Source of the DNA: Campylobacter sp.
GTDB lineage: Bacteria; Campylobacterota; Campylobacteria; Campylobacterales; Campylobacteraceae
DNA length: 6,068 nucleotides
Direction of reading: 5' to 3'
NCBI GenBank assembly: GCA_017506845.1
Contig: JAFVMP010000013.1
Span: 1 to 6,068 of the forward strand
Shown: positions 5,091 through 6,068 of the stretch, piece after piece
Position numbering within the stretch: the first letter of the stretch is position 1
Layout of the letters: every line of letters begins with the position of its first letter
Position numbers and translations under genes: made by a program
The notes under the pieces: model-generated
What the model was told of the DNA's origin: nothing
The model's database searches: none
The model's input: the letters and a program-made list of their open reading frames with translations, nothing else

Positions 5091-5609
5091 ATGAGAATGA
5101 TGGAAAAAATTAAACAATTTATATTTAAAAATCTATTTGTAGTCTCTAAGCAGCCAGTTCTTTTTCGTGATCTTTTAGAGGCTAATTGTCTGTATAATGA
5201 GGGCATGCTAATTGATCCAGCTAAGCTAAATTTCCGTTATAGAAATCGTAGATTTTATGCTATTTATGCTCTGCTTTGCTTTGTCGTTTTGGCGTTACTT
5301 GTGTGGATTTTGCATATATTATTTAGCAAATTTGAAGCTGATTTGCATATATCTGTTATTATTACAGTGATTTTAACTGCTTGTGTGTTTATTGGGTTTG
5401 ATTATTTTAGGGTTTGGACTAGAAGGTTAATTAGTCTTGAGCTGATTCGTGATGCGTGGAAGGTGCATTTTCCATACTTTCCTTATGAGAAGTATTCACA
5501 AAAAATTGAAATAATCTATAATGAGGCTATGAAGCACGAAGTCTCACGCAAGGATTTAGAAAAATATGTTTTAGACAAGCTAGTTCATAGTATATCATCT
5601 AATAAGTAG
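5091..5609 (+). CDS. Uncharacterised two-helix membrane protein
   Basis: I do not recognise the family. The 172-residue product has a basic N-terminus, a cytoplasmic-looking segment (about 18-54, QPVLFRDLLEANCLYNEG), and two hydrophobic helices at about 55-78 and 86-105 with a short polar turn between them. A charged C-terminal domain of about 65 residues follows, rich in Lys, Glu and Tyr. By the positive-inside rule both ends should face the cytoplasm and the short loop the periplasm. The start is uncertain: ATG occurs at 5091, 5097 and 5100, none with a strong Shine-Dalgarno sequence; the first is kept for lack of contrary evidence. It is divergent from dat across an 86-base intergenic region, each gene having its own promoter. 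Its 3' end overlaps the antisense remnant at 5595 by 15 bases. Confidence 0.8.
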   Translation: MRMMEKIKQFIFKNLFVVSKQPVLFRDLLEANCLYNEGMLIDPAKLNFRYRNRRFYAIYALLCFVVLALLVWILHILFSKFEADLHISVIITVILTACVFIGFDYFRVWTRRLISLELIRDAWKVHFPYFPYEKYSQKIEIIYNEAMKHEVSRKDLEKYVLDKLVHSISSNK

Positions 5610-5831
5610 ATCGCTTTGAGATATCATCTCAAATCTTGTTGAGATTATGTTTATATCCAAGATTAGTGCATCTTTGACTATGTTTAATTTGGTTGATTTA
5701 TTAAGTAAATCGGTATAGGCTTTAAGATTGCTAAGAAGAGAGCTAATATCATGAAGATTTTTGTAGATTTCTAGATATCTTTTAAAATTGCAAAAATTCC
5801 AAGTATAATATATAATAAGAAGTAGTAAATT
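5595..5831 (-). pseudogene. 5'-truncated gene of unknown function
   Basis: The minus strand is open for 78 codons before a TGA at 5597-5595, but it contains no usable start codon before the upstream in-frame TAA at 5834-5832. The product, with segments such as KNLHDISSLLSNLKAYTDLL and KDALILDINIISTRFEMI, looks like real alternating amphipathic helix rather than noise. I cannot name the family. It is most likely the surviving C-terminus of a gene whose front was deleted. The lost front would have lain where the YciA remnant now begins. Confidence 0.5.
5615..5633 (+). terminator. Hairpin after the 172-residue membrane protein gene
   Basis: TTTGAGAT, a three-base loop and ATCTCAAA form a perfect 8-bp stem six bases past the stop at 5609. 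It is A+T-rich with only a short T-containing tail (tcttgtt). It also lies inside the antisense remnant, so its role is tentative. Confidence 0.35.
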
Positions 5832-5833
5832 TT

Positions 5834-5947
5834 AATTTTTGTGAGTGTGTTCTGGTTACAACTGCTGAAGTAACTTATGTTAGCGTAGATGAAAAAGGTA
5901 ATAAAAAATTAATAGATAAAGATTTAAAAAAATTGCATGGATTTTAA
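5834..5947 (+). pseudogene. 3' remnant of an acyl-CoA thioesterase gene (YciA-like)
   Basis: The plus-strand frame ending in TAA at 5945-5947 reads VTTAEVTYVSVDEKGNKK and then LIDKDLKKLHGF. This matches the last hotdog-fold strand and tail of YciA-type acyl-CoA thioesterases, where a TxAxxTYVSVDxxGK-like pattern is typical (compare VTDAVFTFVAVDNNG in the Haemophilus protein). About 37 codons survive of the 130-150 expected; the active-site region and the start are gone. The frame opens at 5819 after a stop, but recognisable similarity starts only around 5840-5858. The short length and lack of a start make it non-functional. The intact terminator just downstream shows that the original 3' end is preserved. 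Confidence 0.7.
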
Positions 5948-5950
5948 GAG

Positions 5951-5986
5951 TATTATGCCTCGTTTGAGGCATAATAGCTATTTTTT
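5951..5986 (+). terminator. Strong intrinsic terminator after the yciA remnant
   Basis: tattatgcctc and gaggcataata form a perfect 11-bp stem with a gttt loop, followed closely by TTTTTT (5981-5986). It lies between the yciA stop and the convergent DUF2892 stop and may serve both, though the minus-strand U-run is poor. Confidence 0.9.
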
Positions 5987-6068
5987 ACAACTTTTTTTGC
6001 CTATTAGTGAGTATAATGGGCAATATCCATATACTGCAGTAAGCAAAGGAACAAGTCCGATTAGCCAC
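5978..6068 (-). CDS. DUF2892 (YgaP-like) inner-membrane protein, C-terminal part only
   Basis: The minus strand reads WLIGLVPLLTAVYGYCPLYS and then LIGKKSCKK before TAG at 5980-5978. The pattern GLVPLLTAxxGxCPLYxLxG is the second helix and end of the DUF2892 domain, a small two-helix inner-membrane module also found at the C-terminus of the YgaP rhodanese. The conserved Cys of the CPLY motif and a second Cys near the end are present. The gene continues beyond the right edge, so it cannot be told whether a rhodanese domain precedes it. A T-run of the terminator at 5951-5986 encodes its last two lysines. Confidence 0.8.
   Translation of the reverse strand, partial: WLIGLVPLLTAVYGYCPLYSLIGKKSCKK

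Noticed and set aside
5804..5809. TATAAT as a promoter for the yciA remnant
   Set aside because: It lies in an A+T-rich stretch within the antisense remnant; no start codon or ribosome binding site follows in the yciA frame.
5988..6068. Plus-strand open frame at the right edge reading LPISEYNGQYPYTAVSKG
   Set aside because: The opposite strand gives a clear DUF2892 C-terminus with its CPLY motif and stop, so the plus frame is a shadow; it also has no start.

Overview
The window looks like an accessory stretch of a Campylobacter-type epsilonproteobacterial chromosome, possibly of the C. fetus / C. hyointestinalis side of the genus. The reasons are the strong A+T richness, the TATAAT-type -10 boxes preceded by T-runs without a clear -35, the DUF285 (BspA-like) repeat genes and the YciA-like and Dat-like proteins. 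The genus is inferred from style and protein resemblance, not from a search.

Layout, left to right. (1) 1-709: 3' part of a DUF285 repeat gene (+) with an exact 75-bp period and a one-base shift at its C-terminus. (2) 844-1080: remnant of the last ~78 codons of a D-amino-acid aminotransferase gene (-). (3) 1081-2325: an orphan PD-(D/E)XK nuclease of the PDDEXK_4 type (-), whose stop codon abuts the remnant. (4) 2432-2632: a 66-codon DUF285 gene (+) whose end and 3' tail copy those of gene 1. (5) 2663-2750: a cut-off signal-peptide start (-) behind a G8 tract. (6) 2838-4089: a divergent cobalt/nickel efflux pair, dmeF (-) and an RcnR/DmeR-type repressor (+), around a TACT-N7-AGTA operator. (7) 4132-5004: the intact D-amino-acid aminotransferase (-), divergent from (8) 5091-5609, an unknown two-helix membrane protein (+). 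(9) 5595-5947: two 5'-less gene ends fused back to back, an unknown (-) and an acyl-CoA thioesterase YciA (+), then a strong terminator. (10) 5978-6068: the C-terminus of a DUF2892 (YgaP-like) membrane protein (-).

The genes fall into two groups. dmeR/dmeF is a self-contained metal-responsive unit: the sensor carries the His3-Cys35-His60-His64 set of Ni/Co-sensing RcnR, and the exporter has a His-rich loop. The rest (DUF285 copies, nuclease, remnants) reads as a recombination zone. Two direct-repeat families (the DUF285 3' end plus its tail, and the aminotransferase 3' end) occur in the same order and orientation on both sides of the nuclease, so a block ending in them was probably duplicated or imported and the nuclease landed in one copy. 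No RNA gene, CRISPR array or transposase was seen.
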